DNA from: an uncultured Desulfosarcina sp.
Lineage (GTDB): Bacteria > Desulfobacterota > Desulfobacteria > Desulfobacterales > Desulfosarcinaceae
Assembly: GCF_963668215.1 (NCBI RefSeq)
Contig: NZ_OY764190.1
Location: forward strand, 2,604,001 to 2,668,000
Direction: 5' to 3'
DNA length: 64,000 bases
Below are positions 43,844-52,858 of this stretch, one piece after another. The stretch's first letter is position 1. Every line of letters begins with the position of its first letter. The translations under genes and the position numbers were made by a program. Under the pieces are notes generated by a model. The model made no database searches, was not told where the DNA came from, and saw nothing but the letters and a program-made list of their open reading frames with translations.

Positions 43844-45058
43844 ATGATGACAACCATTGAAAGTTGCGGTCTGCGCTATGTGCTGGCCTCACCGGCCGCA
43901 ATATCGCCGCCGGCCGATTTTACCGATGCCCATGCCCGTCAGGCACTCAGCTTTCACAGCACGCTGCCCGGTTATCGGCCAACAAGTCTCGTGGACCTGC
44001 ACCAGTTGGCCAGCCGCTGGAACATCGGCAATATCCTGGTGAAGAACGAATCCTCCCGTTTCGGTCTGAGCGCCTTCAAAGTACTCGGGGGGAGCTATTC
44101 CGTGGCGCGGATGCTTTGCCGGCGGATGGGAATCGAATGGGAACCGGTCGATTTCGGTACCCTGAAAAAAGAACTCGTGCGCCGGCAGATCGGTCCTCTC
44201 ACGTTGGCCACGGCCACCGACGGCAACCATGGCCGCAGTGTAGCCTGGATGGCCGAGCAGTTGGGATTGGATGCGGTCATTTACATGCCCAAGGGAACGG
44301 TGCGCTCGCGCGTGGAAAACATCCGTCGCCATGGCGCCCGCGTCGAGGTTACCGACTTCAACTACGACGAAACCGTCAGACTGGTTTGGGAATTGGCCAA
44401 CAAAAACGGCTGGCAGGTCATCCAGGATACCGCCTGGGAGGGGTACACTGAAATCCCGCTTTGGGTCATGCAGGGATATACCACCATGAGCGCCGAAGCC
44501 ATCGAGCAGATGGCCGCGGTGGGGATGTGCCCCACCCATGTGTTCGTTCAGGCCGGGGTGGGTGCCTTTGCCGCAGCCATGGTCGCCAACATGGCAAATG
44601 TTTTTAGCGAGAGCCCGCCGCGCTTTATTGTCGTCGAACCGACACAGGCCGCCTGCATGCTGGCTTCGGCCCGGGCCGGCGACGGCCGGCCCCGAGGAGT
44701 TACCGGCAATCTGGATACCATCATGGCCGGCCTGGCCTGCGGTGAGCCCAGCCCCCTGGCCTGGGATATCCTACGAAAATGGTGCTGCTGCTTCATTGGT
44801 TGCGAAGACTTCGTGGCCGCCAACGGCATGCGCATCCTGGCCAACCCGATGGGAGAAGACGTTGCGGTGGAAGCCGGCGAGTCCGGAGCTGTCGGCATCG
44901 GTTTGTTGGATCGACTGGCCAATCATCCCGATTGCTCGATGTTGAAAAAGGAACTGGAACTCGATTCGGAATCGACCGTTTTGGTGTTCAACACCGAAGG
45001 GGCGACAGATCCGGTCAACTATCGTGATGTGGTCTGGTATGGGAAGTACAACGGTTAA
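43844..45058 (+). CDS. dpaL: Diaminopropionate ammonia-lyase
   Basis: A 404-residue fold-type II PLP enzyme that splits 2,3-diaminopropionate to pyruvate and ammonia. The PLP lysine is K79 in RFGLSAFKVLGGSYS. TATDGNHGRSVAW, IYMPKGTVRSRVENIRRHGA and VQAGVGAFAAAM are also typical of YgeX-like proteins. AAAGGGA lies before the ATG pair at 43844/43847. It follows the CHAT-like gene by about 30 bases, possibly co-transcribed. Confidence 0.9.
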   Translation: MMTTIESCGLRYVLASPAAISPPADFTDAHARQALSFHSTLPGYRPTSLVDLHQLASRWNIGNILVKNESSRFGLSAFKVLGGSYSVARMLCRRMGIEWEPVDFGTLKKELVRRQIGPLTLATATDGNHGRSVAWMAEQLGLDAVIYMPKGTVRSRVENIRRHGARVEVTDFNYDETVRLVWELANKNGWQVIQDTAWEGYTEIPLWVMQGYTTMSAEAIEQMAAVGMCPTHVFVQAGVGAFAAAMVANMANVFSESPPRFIVVEPTQAACMLASARAGDGRPRGVTGNLDTIMAGLACGEPSPLAWDILRKWCCCFIGCEDFVAANGMRILANPMGEDVAVEAGESGAVGIGLLDRLANHPDCSMLKKELELDSESTVLVFNTEGATDPVNYRDVVWYGKYNG

Positions 45059-45087
45059 TTGGGGCTATGGGATTCGGAGCGATACAC

Positions 45088-45663
45088 CTACAGTATATTC
45101 ATGGATCGCATTGCTCTGAAAGTGTCACGCATAGCCTCTTCTTTGAACGTATAGGCGCTTCCGTTTACCAGAATTTCCGGCCGGTAGGCGGGATCGTTAA
45201 AGTTCTCGTCGAAAATGAACGCGATCGATTCGACCTTCCCACCCTCAAACGCCAGATCGAACTCGAAGACCATTTGAAAATCATTGGCGCCTTTTTTGAC
45301 ACTTCCCTCGAATTGGTAATTGATCTGCCCGTTGATCGTATTTCCCGAAGCGGCGTCGACAAAATCATAGAATGAGCAGACACCTTCAAAAGTGAGGTAA
45401 CGCGCCTCGGTATCCAGAGACACCGTCACATCCTGGGTGATCGTCTCGTCGGCATTGGCGTCATATAGATCGGCGGTATTGCTGTAAATAAACTGGTCGG
45501 TATGCAACTTCTCGGAAAAGGGTACCGTCATCATTCCTTTAACAGCGGCGTCGATTGCATTTTTGACATCCTCGTCTGACGGACCGAAAAGACCGCTGCA
45601 GTTCACGGTGGCAAAAATCAGAAATCCGGCTAAGATAACCGTAATACCTCGTTTCATGCTCAT
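45088..45663 (-). CDS. Putative lipoprotein, unknown
   Basis: A 191-residue protein with a lipoprotein-like signal (ILAGFLIFATVNC-SG, Cys at 22). The mature part is beta-rich and acidic (DEDVKNAIDAAVKGMMTVPF, GQINYQFEGSVKKGANDFQMVFEFDLAF) with no recognised domain. The ATG at 45663 or the third codon could be the start; GAGGA fits the latter. It is convergent with dpaL and divergent from the DUF169 gene. Confidence 0.7.
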   Translation of the reverse strand: MSMKRGITVILAGFLIFATVNCSGLFGPSDEDVKNAIDAAVKGMMTVPFSEKLHTDQFIYSNTADLYDANADETITQDVTVSLDTEARYLTFEGVCSFYDFVDAASGNTINGQINYQFEGSVKKGANDFQMVFEFDLAFEGGKVESIAFIFDENFNDPAYRPEILVNGSAYTFKEEAMRDTFRAMRSMNIL

Positions 45664-45875
45664 TCCTCATTTCTCCGCCGTTACCCGCTGAAGCATGTCG
45701 GCGGCGTTTAATGATTGAAATGGAACCTGAATATCTGACGAAAACACACTGCGTTTATAAACACGACTGAACAAGCCTACATGGAGTCTATCGGTTATGA
45801 GGTGACAACCTTAAGAAACTTCGGTACAAAATTAACAATTAATGCTTGCTGAAAAAGATAACTATAGGAGGCCAA

Positions 45876-46682
45876 ATGGAATCAAAAATCGCAGCGGCAA
45901 TAAATTTCAAGTATCGTCCTGTGGTCGTGATACGGGCCGACGAAAAGCCGGAAAAGGCCATGCAGTTTAAAAAGGGCAAGTGGGGTTGCGTGATGTTCAT
46001 GTTTGCCAATGCGGCCCGGGGTAAAACCGCTGCGTTCGATGCAGAAACTTACGGCTGCTGGGGCGGCGGTGTGGGGCTTGGCTTTGGCAACGCCTACCTG
46101 GATTTCCCGGGCGGTGAGGATTGTTTCGCTCACTTTCTTTCATCCGGCAACAAGCAATGGGAGACAGGTCGACAGGTGGCCATCGGCGTTGAGCAGAATG
46201 CCGGAAAGGAATTCGCCGAAAATTTCCTCGAAGGTGAGCGATATGTGAAGAACCCAGACCTGGTGAAACAATGGATTGACGAGCTTCCCATTAAAGAGGC
46301 CGATTCCCGGTATGTGCTGTTCAAGCCGCTTGATGAAATCAATCAGGATCAGGAAACGCCGGCCACGGTTGTGTTCGTCGCCAATGCGGACCAGATTTCG
46401 GCGCTGGTGATCCTGGCCAATTACGCCCGGCAGGGCATGGAGAACGTGATCATCCCATGGGCGGCGGGCTGCCAGACCATCGGCCTGCTGCCTTTTCGGG
46501 AAGGAAAATCGGAAAAACCCCGGGCCGTGGTGGGCCTTACGGACATCTCGGCCAGAAAATATGTCCGCAAACTCCTGGGTGCGGAATATCTTTCCTTTGC
46601 CATGCCCTGGCCTCTTTTTCTGGAAATGGAAGCGAATGTGGAAGGCAGTTTTCTTGAGCGGTCGCCCTGGGTCGGCCTTTAG
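45876..46682 (+). CDS. DUF169 family protein
   Basis: A 268-residue DUF169 protein. Recognisable parts are KWGCVMFMFANAARGKTAAFD, YGCWGGGVGLGFG, a conserved C-terminal PWAAGCQTIGLLPF and a Cys-rich early half. The role is unknown; members are common in anaerobes. TAGGAGGCC precedes the ATG at 45876, which is preferred over an in-frame ATG 30 bases upstream. Confidence 0.85.
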   Translation: MESKIAAAINFKYRPVVVIRADEKPEKAMQFKKGKWGCVMFMFANAARGKTAAFDAETYGCWGGGVGLGFGNAYLDFPGGEDCFAHFLSSGNKQWETGRQVAIGVEQNAGKEFAENFLEGERYVKNPDLVKQWIDELPIKEADSRYVLFKPLDEINQDQETPATVVFVANADQISALVILANYARQGMENVIIPWAAGCQTIGLLPFREGKSEKPRAVVGLTDISARKYVRKLLGAEYLSFAMPWPLFLEMEANVEGSFLERSPWVGL

Positions 46683-47059
46683 TCCTCCGCCCGGTAACTT
46701 CCTGCATACCCCCGGATCAAGTCCGGGGCAGGCTTATTTGTCCAGGCATGACGAAATCTATCTGATTTAACTGTCGGATTACTATTTTCTCCCGGTCTGG
46801 ACGGCTGGGATGGCGTGTTGTCTGCCGCTGAACGGTCAAACCGGGATCATATTGGACAACTCCCGGTATTTTTAGTGGATCGGTGCGCTCATGAAACAAT
46901 AGCAGAAATCTAACTTGATTGTGCCCTGCCATTGCCGTACCTCAAAAATATCTGTTGCGCTGAAACGACCCTGCCCTTTCCTTTTCGACAATTTTAGATC
47001 GACCCTTTCGACCGAAGCTGAGTACTTCCCATAAATCCATTCCCAGCAAGGGGGGTGTC
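46683..47059. other. Intergenic region with partial dispersed repeat
   Basis: The left end holds the half copy of the dispersed repeat (46704-46754). The remaining 300 bases show no gene, tRNA or obvious structure. Confidence 0.45.
46704..46754 (-). repeat. Dispersed repeat, half copy C
   Basis: On the minus strand TCGTCATGCC...AATAAGCCTGCCCC followed by GGACTTGATCCGGGGG matches the left half of copy A, including the CCCCGGACTTGATCCGGGG block. Confidence 0.7.
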
Positions 47060-47257
47060 ATGGATCGGGCTCCACTTTTTCCTCAACCAGGAGAGCATGT
47101 GACACCTGAGGATTTTCTCCGGAGCTATTGGTGTCCGCATTACAATACCTGCCTGCAGGAGGCTGCCGTAAACGACCTGTATTTGGACTGCAGCAACTGC
47201 GCTTATAAGGAAAAGCGTGTCTTCGATCTGTCCTTTGAAAAGTGTTTGCCGTGCTGA
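47060..47257 (+). CDS. Small cysteine-rich protein, unknown
   Basis: A 65-residue protein with six cysteines: C25, C31, C44, C47, C62 and C65. They form W-C-P-x4-C, D-C-x-x-C and K-C-x-x-C, spacing that suits a zinc or Fe-S site. AAGGGGGG is placed 4 bases before the ATG. It is convergent with telA, 21 bases away. No family recognised. Confidence 0.65.
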   Translation: MDRAPLFPQPGEHVTPEDFLRSYWCPHYNTCLQEAAVNDLYLDCSNCAYKEKRVFDLSFEKCLPC

Positions 47258-47278
47258 TTGTAAATAAGCTCTCGGTTC

Positions 47279-48484
47279 TTACGAAGCCAAAGCATCCGCG
47301 CCTTCGTGGTCGGCAACGACCTTGCGGAGTTCTTCGGAAGCCTGCTGGAGCACCGGAATGCTCCTGGTTGCCGCCAGGACTGTCTGTTCGGCGATCTGGT
47401 CGGCTTTGGCAACAGCCTCCAGGAATGTGTTCTTGGATTCGATCAGCTTGTCCATCTGCGTCATCATCTTGATTCCCAGGTTGCCGACCGCCTCCACATT
47501 GTCGCGGGTCATCTCGGCGCCGGCCTGGAGCAGGTCGGTGACCATCTCCTGGGTGGCCGAGGCTGCTTCGGCAATCTGCCGCGATTCCTGCTGGACCACC
47601 ACCAGGGCGTAGAGGTTGGTCAGCAGGGGCGAAGCCTGGTCACGCATCATGGAGACCGTGTCGCGCAGCTCGAAGTTGGTGGTGATGCTGGTGCGCAGTC
47701 CGGTGAGCACCTGCAAAAAGATCTGTTCGTTGCCGCGCAAGAACAGGGCCCGTTTGCTGACCCGGCTCATGGCGTTCATGATTTTCTGTTTGTCCGCTTC
47801 CGGAGCGGCATCATGGTGTTTTTTCAGTTCGGCAAAGATCAGTTCGGCCTGGTAGGCTTTGAGTTCGACCTCCAGGATCAGCTCCTTCAAGGAATCCGCC
47901 TGGGTCATGATGGCCGCGTTGTTTTCGTCCAGGCGCGCCAGTCCGCCTTCCATAGCCATGATCAGCCCGTCCACCTCCGCGCTAATGGGATTGAATTTGT
48001 CGGCCACCTTCTGCAGCAGGTCGCCGATCAGGGGGATGCCCCGCATCTTGCGGATCAGGGCATTTTTAATGCCCTTGCCGCCGTATTGCTGGGCCAGTTG
48101 AATCTGCTCCTTGAACGGCCGCGGATCGAATTTTTCCATCAGACCCCGCATCTGCTTGATCTGATTGGGCAGCGGGTTGTGGGAGCCATCGCTGATCTTG
48201 TTCATCATTTCGCCGACGGTCACCCGGCGCATGTCGAAGAAGCTGTTGACCTTGCTCTGGGCGTTTTCCCCAATGCGGGTCAGTTCGGAAAGCAGTTGCA
48301 GATCGTCGGGCGCAGCCAGCACCTTTTCGGTCAGCGCAACCGCCGACGATCGGGCGTTTTCCAGTATTTCGGGGGTCGCCTTTTCCGGCGGCCGCGGGAC
48401 GAGATCGCCGGTGGTTGTCGGGACCTCTGCAGCTTCTGCCCGGACCGGCAGGCCGGCGCTTTCGGGTGTCTGGGTATCGTTCAT
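47279..48484 (-). CDS. TelA-family toxic anion resistance protein
   Basis: A 401-residue, largely helical TelA/KlaA-family protein (PF05816). Landmarks are FDMRRVTVGEMMNKI, SLKELILEVELKAYQAELIFAELK, LRTSITTNFELRDTVSMMRDQASPLLTNLYALVVV and TFLEAVAKADQIAE. Members are linked to tellurite and phage or stress responses, without a known biochemical activity. It is last in a four-gene operon with VWA, XpaC and solute-binding genes, 40 bases after the preceding gene. Confidence 0.92.
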   Translation of the reverse strand: MNDTQTPESAGLPVRAEAAEVPTTTGDLVPRPPEKATPEILENARSSAVALTEKVLAAPDDLQLLSELTRIGENAQSKVNSFFDMRRVTVGEMMNKISDGSHNPLPNQIKQMRGLMEKFDPRPFKEQIQLAQQYGGKGIKNALIRKMRGIPLIGDLLQKVADKFNPISAEVDGLIMAMEGGLARLDENNAAIMTQADSLKELILEVELKAYQAELIFAELKKHHDAAPEADKQKIMNAMSRVSKRALFLRGNEQIFLQVLTGLRTSITTNFELRDTVSMMRDQASPLLTNLYALVVVQQESRQIAEAASATQEMVTDLLQAGAEMTRDNVEAVGNLGIKMMTQMDKLIESKNTFLEAVAKADQIAEQTVLAATRSIPVLQQASEELRKVVADHEGADALAS

Positions 48485-48524
48485 GTTAAATTCCTTTCAT
48501 TGCGCTTGGCGAATGGGGTTGTTT

Positions 48525-49622
48525 TTACTCAAGGGCGGCCAGAATTTTTTCCATGACCGCTGCCGACGGGAGTGGGGTCACCGACTGGATCTGTTTGGGC
48601 AGGCCGAGTTCGGTCAGTACGTCTCCGTTTTTGCCCATGCCCATGATCCCGCCGGTACGGAATCCGAACCGCTCCCAGGCCAGTTTCTGCAGGGTTTCGT
48701 CCTGCAGGGCCTGCATCAGGGCCTGGCCCTTGGCCGTCAAACCGATCAGGGGATTCTCGGACCAGACCGTGGGTTCGGGGATCAGTACACGAATATTGTC
48801 CTTGATGACTTGCCGGCTGTCGGGATGGGCTTTGTAGAACTCCACCAGCAGGCTTTCGTAATTGGCGATCAGGGGGAAGGCACCTTGGCCCTGTTTGATG
48901 TATTTGTCGAAGAGGATGCCGCTGGAATTTTCCATGTATCCCATGCTAGTAAAAATTCCTTTCAGCATGGGCAGGTGCAAGCCGATGCCCGGTTCGTCAA
49001 CCATCTGGCCGTCGTTCATCACGATGGAGAGAAGACCGCTGAGCAGGTATCCGGAATTGCTCAGGCGGGGGTCGGTGCAGCGGATGGTCAGGATGCCGTT
49101 CTGGTAGGGCAGACCTAATGATTTCCAGGTTTGCCCGGTTAACATCATGTCGAGGTAGTTTTTAAGTTTGATGATGTAGTAGACCTTGTCGCGCTGTTCC
49201 ACAATGCCGGCCTTGATCAGGGCGTCGGTGATGGCCGGCCAACTGTAAAAAACGATGGGCGTCGAAAAGGCGTTGTTCTTTTTATAGCTTGCTCCCGGAT
49301 GACGGGAGGCGAATAATGACGCCGCCAGTTCGCTGGAGGGCCACAGGGCATCGATTCCTTCCAGGCTGCCGGCGCTCATTTCCAAACTGCCCATTTTGGT
49401 GCCGTCGATGGTCAGGCCGTATTTGTCGCGCAGGATTTCCTGGACCTCGGGGTCGTGCAGAAACCCTTTTTTTTCGCTGCCGTATCGCAGGGTGACCGTC
49501 TGGGCTGCCGGTTTGATTCCCAAGGCGGAACCGGCGTTCTTGCCGTCCTTGGAAAAATAGACATAGCCGACACCGATGCCCACGGCCAACAAGATGAGAA
49601 GCAGTCCCAATCCTTTTTTCAT
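48525..49622 (-). CDS. Substrate-binding-like protein of the TelA operon
   Basis: A 365-residue protein with an N-terminal membrane anchor (KKGLGLLLILLAVGIGVGYVYF) and an extracytoplasmic solute-binding fold (LRYGSEKKGFLHDPEVQEIL, SNSGYLLSGLLSIVM). The second segment parallels NSGFSSYMGMLMAL in the VWA lipoprotein upstream, so the two are probably related. It overlaps the XpaC gene as ATGA, giving translational coupling. The ligand is unknown. Confidence 0.8.
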   Translation of the reverse strand: MKKGLGLLLILLAVGIGVGYVYFSKDGKNAGSALGIKPAAQTVTLRYGSEKKGFLHDPEVQEILRDKYGLTIDGTKMGSLEMSAGSLEGIDALWPSSELAASLFASRHPGASYKKNNAFSTPIVFYSWPAITDALIKAGIVEQRDKVYYIIKLKNYLDMMLTGQTWKSLGLPYQNGILTIRCTDPRLSNSGYLLSGLLSIVMNDGQMVDEPGIGLHLPMLKGIFTSMGYMENSSGILFDKYIKQGQGAFPLIANYESLLVEFYKAHPDSRQVIKDNIRVLIPEPTVWSENPLIGLTAKGQALMQALQDETLQKLAWERFGFRTGGIMGMGKNGDVLTELGLPKQIQSVTPLPSAAVMEKILAALE

Positions 49623-50257
49623 GACGATTTCCTGTCCGATCGATGAATGCTGCGGTCCATCTCCAGCATGCGTTTCAAGGTTCCGGTGGCCAGGCGCAGT
49701 TTCTGAACATTGTTTTCCTGAAAGCCCCGATAGGCTTCCTGCAGGTTGGTTTCGAAAATTTCCAGGGTCTGGGCGACGTTCTGCTCATCCTCATCAGTCA
49801 GCACCTTGCGCCGATCCTTGTCCGAGGCCAGGTGAACGTAGTCCCGGACGATGGGGAGGACTTTCTTGAACTGGCTTAAAAAGCGATGGGCCCTGCGGAT
49901 ATCTTCGGGATCTTCCTCGAAATTCCTGAATATTTTCTCCGACAGATCGCATACGTTGGTCACCCGCAGCCGGATGCCGGGCGTGGGCACCGAAGATGCC
50001 CAGCGACGAAGTTCTTTAAGCTCCTGCCGGTGCAGATCGATCTGACGGGACAACTGGTCCAGGGTCGCGGCCCCGACGCCCATGATCTGTTGGACCTTGT
50101 TCTGGACCACACCGCCAAGCAGCATGTTGAGGCCCAGGTAAATCAAGGCGGTCAGGGTCAGGCAGAGCCACAAGGGCCATCCCAACACCACCAGGGTGGT
50201 TAGAAAGGCTCCCGCACCGGCGATGCCGGCCAATAATTCCGCTTTTCCCGAGTCCAT
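49619..50257 (-). CDS. XpaC-like (5-bromo-4-chloroindolyl phosphate hydrolysis) protein
   Basis: A 212-residue protein with two adjacent hydrophobic segments near 8-48 and a long helical cytoplasmic part (LDQLSRQIDLHRQELKELRRWASSV, FEEDPEDIRRAHRFLSQFKKVLPIV). This is the PF10112 XpaC pattern, regularly a neighbour of TelA. The hydrolase name is historical and unproven. It lies 17 bases after the VWA gene and overlaps the next gene by 4 bases. Confidence 0.85.
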   Translation of the reverse strand: MDSGKAELLAGIAGAGAFLTTLVVLGWPLWLCLTLTALIYLGLNMLLGGVVQNKVQQIMGVGAATLDQLSRQIDLHRQELKELRRWASSVPTPGIRLRVTNVCDLSEKIFRNFEEDPEDIRRAHRFLSQFKKVLPIVRDYVHLASDKDRRKVLTDEDEQNVAQTLEIFETNLQEAYRGFQENNVQKLRLATGTLKRMLEMDRSIHRSDRKSS

Positions 50258-50274
50258 GGTTGCAGCGATCCCGT

Positions 50275-51939
50275 CTAATTATACCCTTTGGCGCTTCTGA
50301 ATGCCTTCTCCAGTCCGCCGGCCTTGCGCCCGTCGAAGACACGCCCCGAGGTGGCCTGGGCGATTTCTTTGAGCTGCTCGTCGCTGGCGTTGCCATACAT
50401 GATACAGAAAACCGGCGGCAGGTCAAAGGGGGCTTGAAGCTGCCGCCAGAATTGCATCAGTTCACTGAAGCTGCCCTTGTTGGAATGTCCGTCGGTCATC
50501 AGGATCACCGAAGGCAGGTAGTCGTACAACCGATCGCCATAGGAGCCGAAAGTTTTCCAGGCCAGAGCCACCGGATTGTAGATGTTGGTTCCTCCACGCG
50601 TTTCCAGCGCCTGAATCGCCTGGATGGTGCGGTCCAAATCGGCAGGATCGTTGCCCTCGATGACCAGGGGCGCTTGCCACAGGAAACGATTGTCGAAGGG
50701 AATGACGATGGTGATGTCTTTCTGCCCGGTCTGGATAAGATACCTGGACGCCCGTCGGGTGTCGAAAAGGTTGGTCAGGGCAACCTTGAGATCCTGGAGC
50801 CCTTTGCCTTTCATGCTGCCGCTGCAATCGATAGCAAACGCCGTCATACTGGGTTTGCGAAATGCGGTCTGGTAAAGGGTCAGGGCATGGTAGGTGACCT
50901 TGGCATCCGGCCAGACGATGGGGCTGATGGTGCGCGCCAGATCGATGCCCCAGTCTGGATTGTAGATTGTTTTGGGGGCGCTGTCGGGGTTCATGCCGAT
51001 CAACCCGGCCCTGAAACCCGTCCCCAGAATTTGCTTCTGGGATTTGTCGCTCAGCAGGCAGTCCCGCAGCCGCTTAAAGGCCTCCAGCTTGGCCTGGTTG
51101 TCTGGCCGTTCGGGTTTGTTGACAAATCCCAGGGTGCTGTCGGCCACGGCCAGACCGTCCACCGGATAGACGATGTACAGGGGGTCCTTGTTGGCTGCGA
51201 CCAATTGCCGGTTGGCCTCAATGATCATGCTTTCGTAATTGAACATGGCATCCAGGCGATCATAATCGTCCACGAAGGTATGCATCAGCCAGCCGGAACT
51301 GCCGGAACCGCGGCTGACCCCGCCCAGCAGGTTTTTGATCTTCTCCTGCAGCCCCGGCTGCTGGAGATGCTGTTCCGTGAGCACGTCCGGTTTGCCGGCC
51401 AGCGCCATGAGCATGCCCATGTAGGAGGAGAAACCCGAGTTGCTCTGGGTGGCCGATGTCATGGCGAATTGGATTCGTCCGGCCTGGACGGCGTCTAAAA
51501 TCTGCTGTACGTTTACGTCTTTATCGATCCAGCCCAGGTCGCGCGCCAGGGACTTTTTAATGCCCAGACCGACCGGGCTGCGCATGATGGAGGCCTCTTC
51601 CTTGATGCGGCGGAATTCCTGATCGCCCAACCGCAACCAGATGGAACTGGCCGGCAACACGGCGTCGTAAGCAAAATTCTTGTTTTTCAGCGCCAGCATC
51701 ATATCCACCGAACCGCTGTAATGCATTTTTACACGGAGGTTGTTTTTGCGGGCGCAGGATTGGATAATCGGCTCGATTAATTTGCTTTCCGATCCGGCCA
51801 TAATCTGCAAGGTGACGGCTCCACCGGAAACCGATCCTTCGTTCGACGGTTTGGACGGGGAACCGCTGTCGTCCGAGCAGCCGAACCAAAATAAGACGAT
51901 GATGCTCGCCAGAATCGCAAAAAGCTTACTGGTTTTCAT
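50275..51939 (-). CDS. Lipoprotein with solute-binding domain fused to VWA domain
   Basis: A 554-residue protein. A lipobox ends in WFG-C21. Residues about 45-345 look like a substrate-binding fold (LQIMAGSESKLIEPII, NSGFSSYMGM). Residues about 365-550 form a von Willebrand A domain with a MIDAS motif D371-C-S373-G-S375 and later VILMTDGHSN. It is first in the four-gene TelA operon, so it probably sits on the inner or outer membrane and binds metal-dependent partners. The combination of binding and VWA folds in one lipoprotein is unusual. Confidence 0.85.
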   Translation of the reverse strand: MKTSKLFAILASIIVLFWFGCSDDSGSPSKPSNEGSVSGGAVTLQIMAGSESKLIEPIIQSCARKNNLRVKMHYSGSVDMMLALKNKNFAYDAVLPASSIWLRLGDQEFRRIKEEASIMRSPVGLGIKKSLARDLGWIDKDVNVQQILDAVQAGRIQFAMTSATQSNSGFSSYMGMLMALAGKPDVLTEQHLQQPGLQEKIKNLLGGVSRGSGSSGWLMHTFVDDYDRLDAMFNYESMIIEANRQLVAANKDPLYIVYPVDGLAVADSTLGFVNKPERPDNQAKLEAFKRLRDCLLSDKSQKQILGTGFRAGLIGMNPDSAPKTIYNPDWGIDLARTISPIVWPDAKVTYHALTLYQTAFRKPSMTAFAIDCSGSMKGKGLQDLKVALTNLFDTRRASRYLIQTGQKDITIVIPFDNRFLWQAPLVIEGNDPADLDRTIQAIQALETRGGTNIYNPVALAWKTFGSYGDRLYDYLPSVILMTDGHSNKGSFSELMQFWRQLQAPFDLPPVFCIMYGNASDEQLKEIAQATSGRVFDGRKAGGLEKAFRSAKGYN

Positions 51940-52146
51940 AACTCCCCCTTAACGCGGCTGATTGCGCCTGTTTCGGCAGATAGGGTAACTGAACTTGAGC
52001 GCCAATTATCTATATCGTCTAAAATAGTGAAGAAGAAAGGTTTCGTTCGTTTCCTAACACAATTCTAACAATTGGTTGCGGCTATCGTGTCCAGAAGATA
52101 ATCAGCGAAAAAATCCTATTCGTCTGCTCATTCAGGAGGCACATTA

Positions 52147-52617
52147 ATGAAGGTCAATCCGGCTTACGTGGAAGAATTGAAAGCGGTGGTGAGAAAAAGT
52201 CCCTATCCCAGCCATATGCGGATGGTGCTGGATCATATCGAAATCGACAAGGCGGAAGTCGTCATCGATCTGGCATCGTGCCATTTGCAGCCCTATGGTA
52301 TCGTTCACGGCGGGGTGGTGGCCACGATTATCGATACGGCCACGTTCTGGGCCGGATTCCTGAGGCTGCCGGAGGATGTCGGGCTCGTCAATGTGGATTT
52401 GAAGCTGAACTACCTTCAGCCGGTGGTCGACGGAAAGATACGGGCAAAGGGCTCCTGTATGCGGCACGGACGGACCCTCAGCTATACGGAAGCCAGCGTT
52501 TTCGATGAAGGTGAAAACCTGATCGCCCACGGTACGTCGACGCTCATGGTGCTGCCGGGGAAATCCTTGGATTTGAGCCTTAAGAAGTTCCTGGAAACGG
52601 ACGATAAAGAAGATTGA
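52147..52617 (+). CDS. Hotdog-fold thioesterase, PaaI-like
   Basis: A 156-residue single hotdog domain. The signature YGIVHGGVVATIIDTATFWAG contains the HGG and D residues of the PaaI/4HBT type 2 family; the beta sheet LVNVDLKLNYLQPVVDGKIRAKG follows. It hydrolyses an acyl-CoA thioester, substrate unknown. TCAGGAGG precedes the ATG. It is divergent from the TelA operon. Confidence 0.9.
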   Translation: MKVNPAYVEELKAVVRKSPYPSHMRMVLDHIEIDKAEVVIDLASCHLQPYGIVHGGVVATIIDTATFWAGFLRLPEDVGLVNVDLKLNYLQPVVDGKIRAKGSCMRHGRTLSYTEASVFDEGENLIAHGTSTLMVLPGKSLDLSLKKFLETDDKED

Positions 52618-52667
52618 AACAGCGTATCCTTGGCGTCCAAGTATTTTTTTGTTGGTCACTGATTTCG

Positions 52668-52798
52668 ATGGCTTTGTAAAAAGTGCCAGGCTCGTCATGC
52701 CGGACTCGATCCGGCATCCAGAAGAGATTGAAAAGACTGGATCCCGGCTTACGCTGAGATGACGCCAACTTGGCATTTTCGACTTTTTACGAAACCAT
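52668..52798 (+). repeat. Dispersed repeat copy B (MITE-like, with terminal inverted repeats)
   Basis: The 131-base element starts ATGGCTTTGTAAAAAGT and ends ACTTTTTACGAAACCAT, giving terminal inverted repeats of about 17 bases with two mismatches. Its interior CTCGTCATGCCGGACTCGAT and CCGGCTTACGC blocks match copy A. No coding capacity. Confidence 0.8.
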
Positions 52799-52858
52799 CA
52801 CTTTTTATGGTGCCTCGGAAAAGCGCGGTAATCTTTCAACCGATACGAACAAGAGCGT

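Noticed and set aside
46683..47059. Hidden gene in the intergenic region before the Cys-rich protein
   Set aside because: Frames are short, lack ribosome binding sites and overlap the repeat fragment.
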